Assembly (NCBI GenBank): GCA_944329255.1
Contig: CALVIA010000006.1
Location: 1 to 22,081 of the forward strand
DNA from: an uncultured Bacilli bacterium
Lineage (GTDB): Bacteria > Bacillota_I > Bacilli_A > RF39 > UBA660
Length of the DNA: 22,081 nucleotides
Reading direction: 5' to 3'
Below are positions 21,771 to 22,081 of the stretch, one piece after another. The notes under the pieces were generated by a model that was not told the origin of the DNA, ran no database searches, and saw only the letters and a list, made by a program, of their open reading frames with translations. Within the stretch, counting starts at the first letter, position 1, and the number at the start of each line of letters is the position of its first letter. A program made the translations under genes and the position numbers.

Positions 21771-22081
21771 TACTCTAAATATTTCTTATCATTACCATTT
21801 AATTTATTAGACGATTTATTAATATACTTTTGCATATCTTCTAATAAAAATCCTGGTATGACTCCTCTTTCTATCCATCTAATAGATTTATCATAGTTTC
21901 TTTCTTCTTGTTCTGGTGATAATGGTACTACTCCTAATTTGAAATATCCATCTTTTTTCATTTGTTCTAAAATAGATAAATAATAGTCATTCTTAACTAC
22001 TTTAGTTTTATCTAAGATATCATGTATAGTTGGCATATAAGTTCTTTCTTTACAAAGTTCTATAATTGCTTTTTTAAATAC
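21770..22081 (-). CDS. Partial gene running off the right edge, unknown
   Basis: The frame is open from the stop at 21770 to the end of the window: there is no stop in the 15 codons upstream of the ATG at 22036, and they read as natural protein (VFKKAIIELCKERTY). The real start is thus outside. At least 103 residues are present. The visible part looks like a helix-rich, winged-helix-like N-terminus (LCKERTYMPTIHDIL) and a basic tail that ends KKYLE. The family was not recognised; phage or plasmid replication and terminase-linked proteins are possible because of the coupled HNH gene. Confidence 0.6.
   Translation of the reverse strand, partial: VFKKAIIELCKERTYMPTIHDILDKTKVVKNDYYLSILEQMKKDGYFKLGVVPLSPEQEERNYDKSIRWIERGVIPGFLLEDMQKYINKSSNKLNGNDKKYLE

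Noticed and set aside
1..22081. CRISPR array or retron
   Set aside because: No regularly spaced repeats, cas genes or reverse transcriptase motifs were seen on either strand.

Overview
The window is very AT-rich, uses standard stop codons (TAA, TAG and TGA all end genes), has strong GGAGG-type ribosome binding sites and many extended -10 promoters (TGnTATAAT). This fits a low-GC Bacillota or Mollicutes-related gut bacterium. No 16S or other marker fixes the genus. Most genes lie on the minus strand.

Left edge (1-2460, plus strand) is the remnant of a mobilizable element. It holds a VbhA-type antitoxin and Fic-domain toxin, then a MobV-family relaxase whose C-terminal part has decayed through stops and frameshifts. 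A hairpin followed by TAGTGCATTA just upstream of the relaxase resembles a pMV158-type oriT.

Middle (2471-11365, minus strand) looks partly chromosomal: a SufU-like Fe-S scaffold protein, a phosphomannomutase/phosphoglucomutase, a kinase-fold gene broken by one in-frame TAA, a 7-TM hybrid histidine kinase, and a PlsC-like acyltransferase. Behind these are a DUF7666-like protein, an ASCH protein and an ASCH-GNAT fusion. A two-gene unit of a Fic protein with a built-in antitoxin helix and a Nudix hydrolase follows.

Between 11366 and 11775 there is no clear gene. The stretch holds promoters, palindromes, a relatively GC-rich structured block and a perfect 11-bp tandem repeat, so it is a candidate attachment or small-RNA region.

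Right part (11776-20819, minus strand) is a defence island. A type I restriction-modification operon runs small ORF, hsdM, hsdS, HEPN-like gene, hsdR. Downstream lies an OLD-family ATPase/TOPRIM nuclease paired with a small membrane protein, read from its own promoter and preceded by a strong hairpin with a U-tract. Near-identical 28-bp repeats with an internal palindrome span the stop codons of hsdM and hsdS, so hsdS sits as an excisable-looking cassette.

The right edge has a divergent small acidic protein, a phage-type HNH nuclease and a partial gene that runs off the window.

The best candidates for something undescribed are the OLD plus membrane-protein pair with its leader hairpin, the HEPN gene coupled to hsdR with the repeat-flanked hsdS, the ASCH / ASCH-GNAT operon, and the Fic-Nudix pair. 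All function statements come from motif reading by eye. No database search was run.
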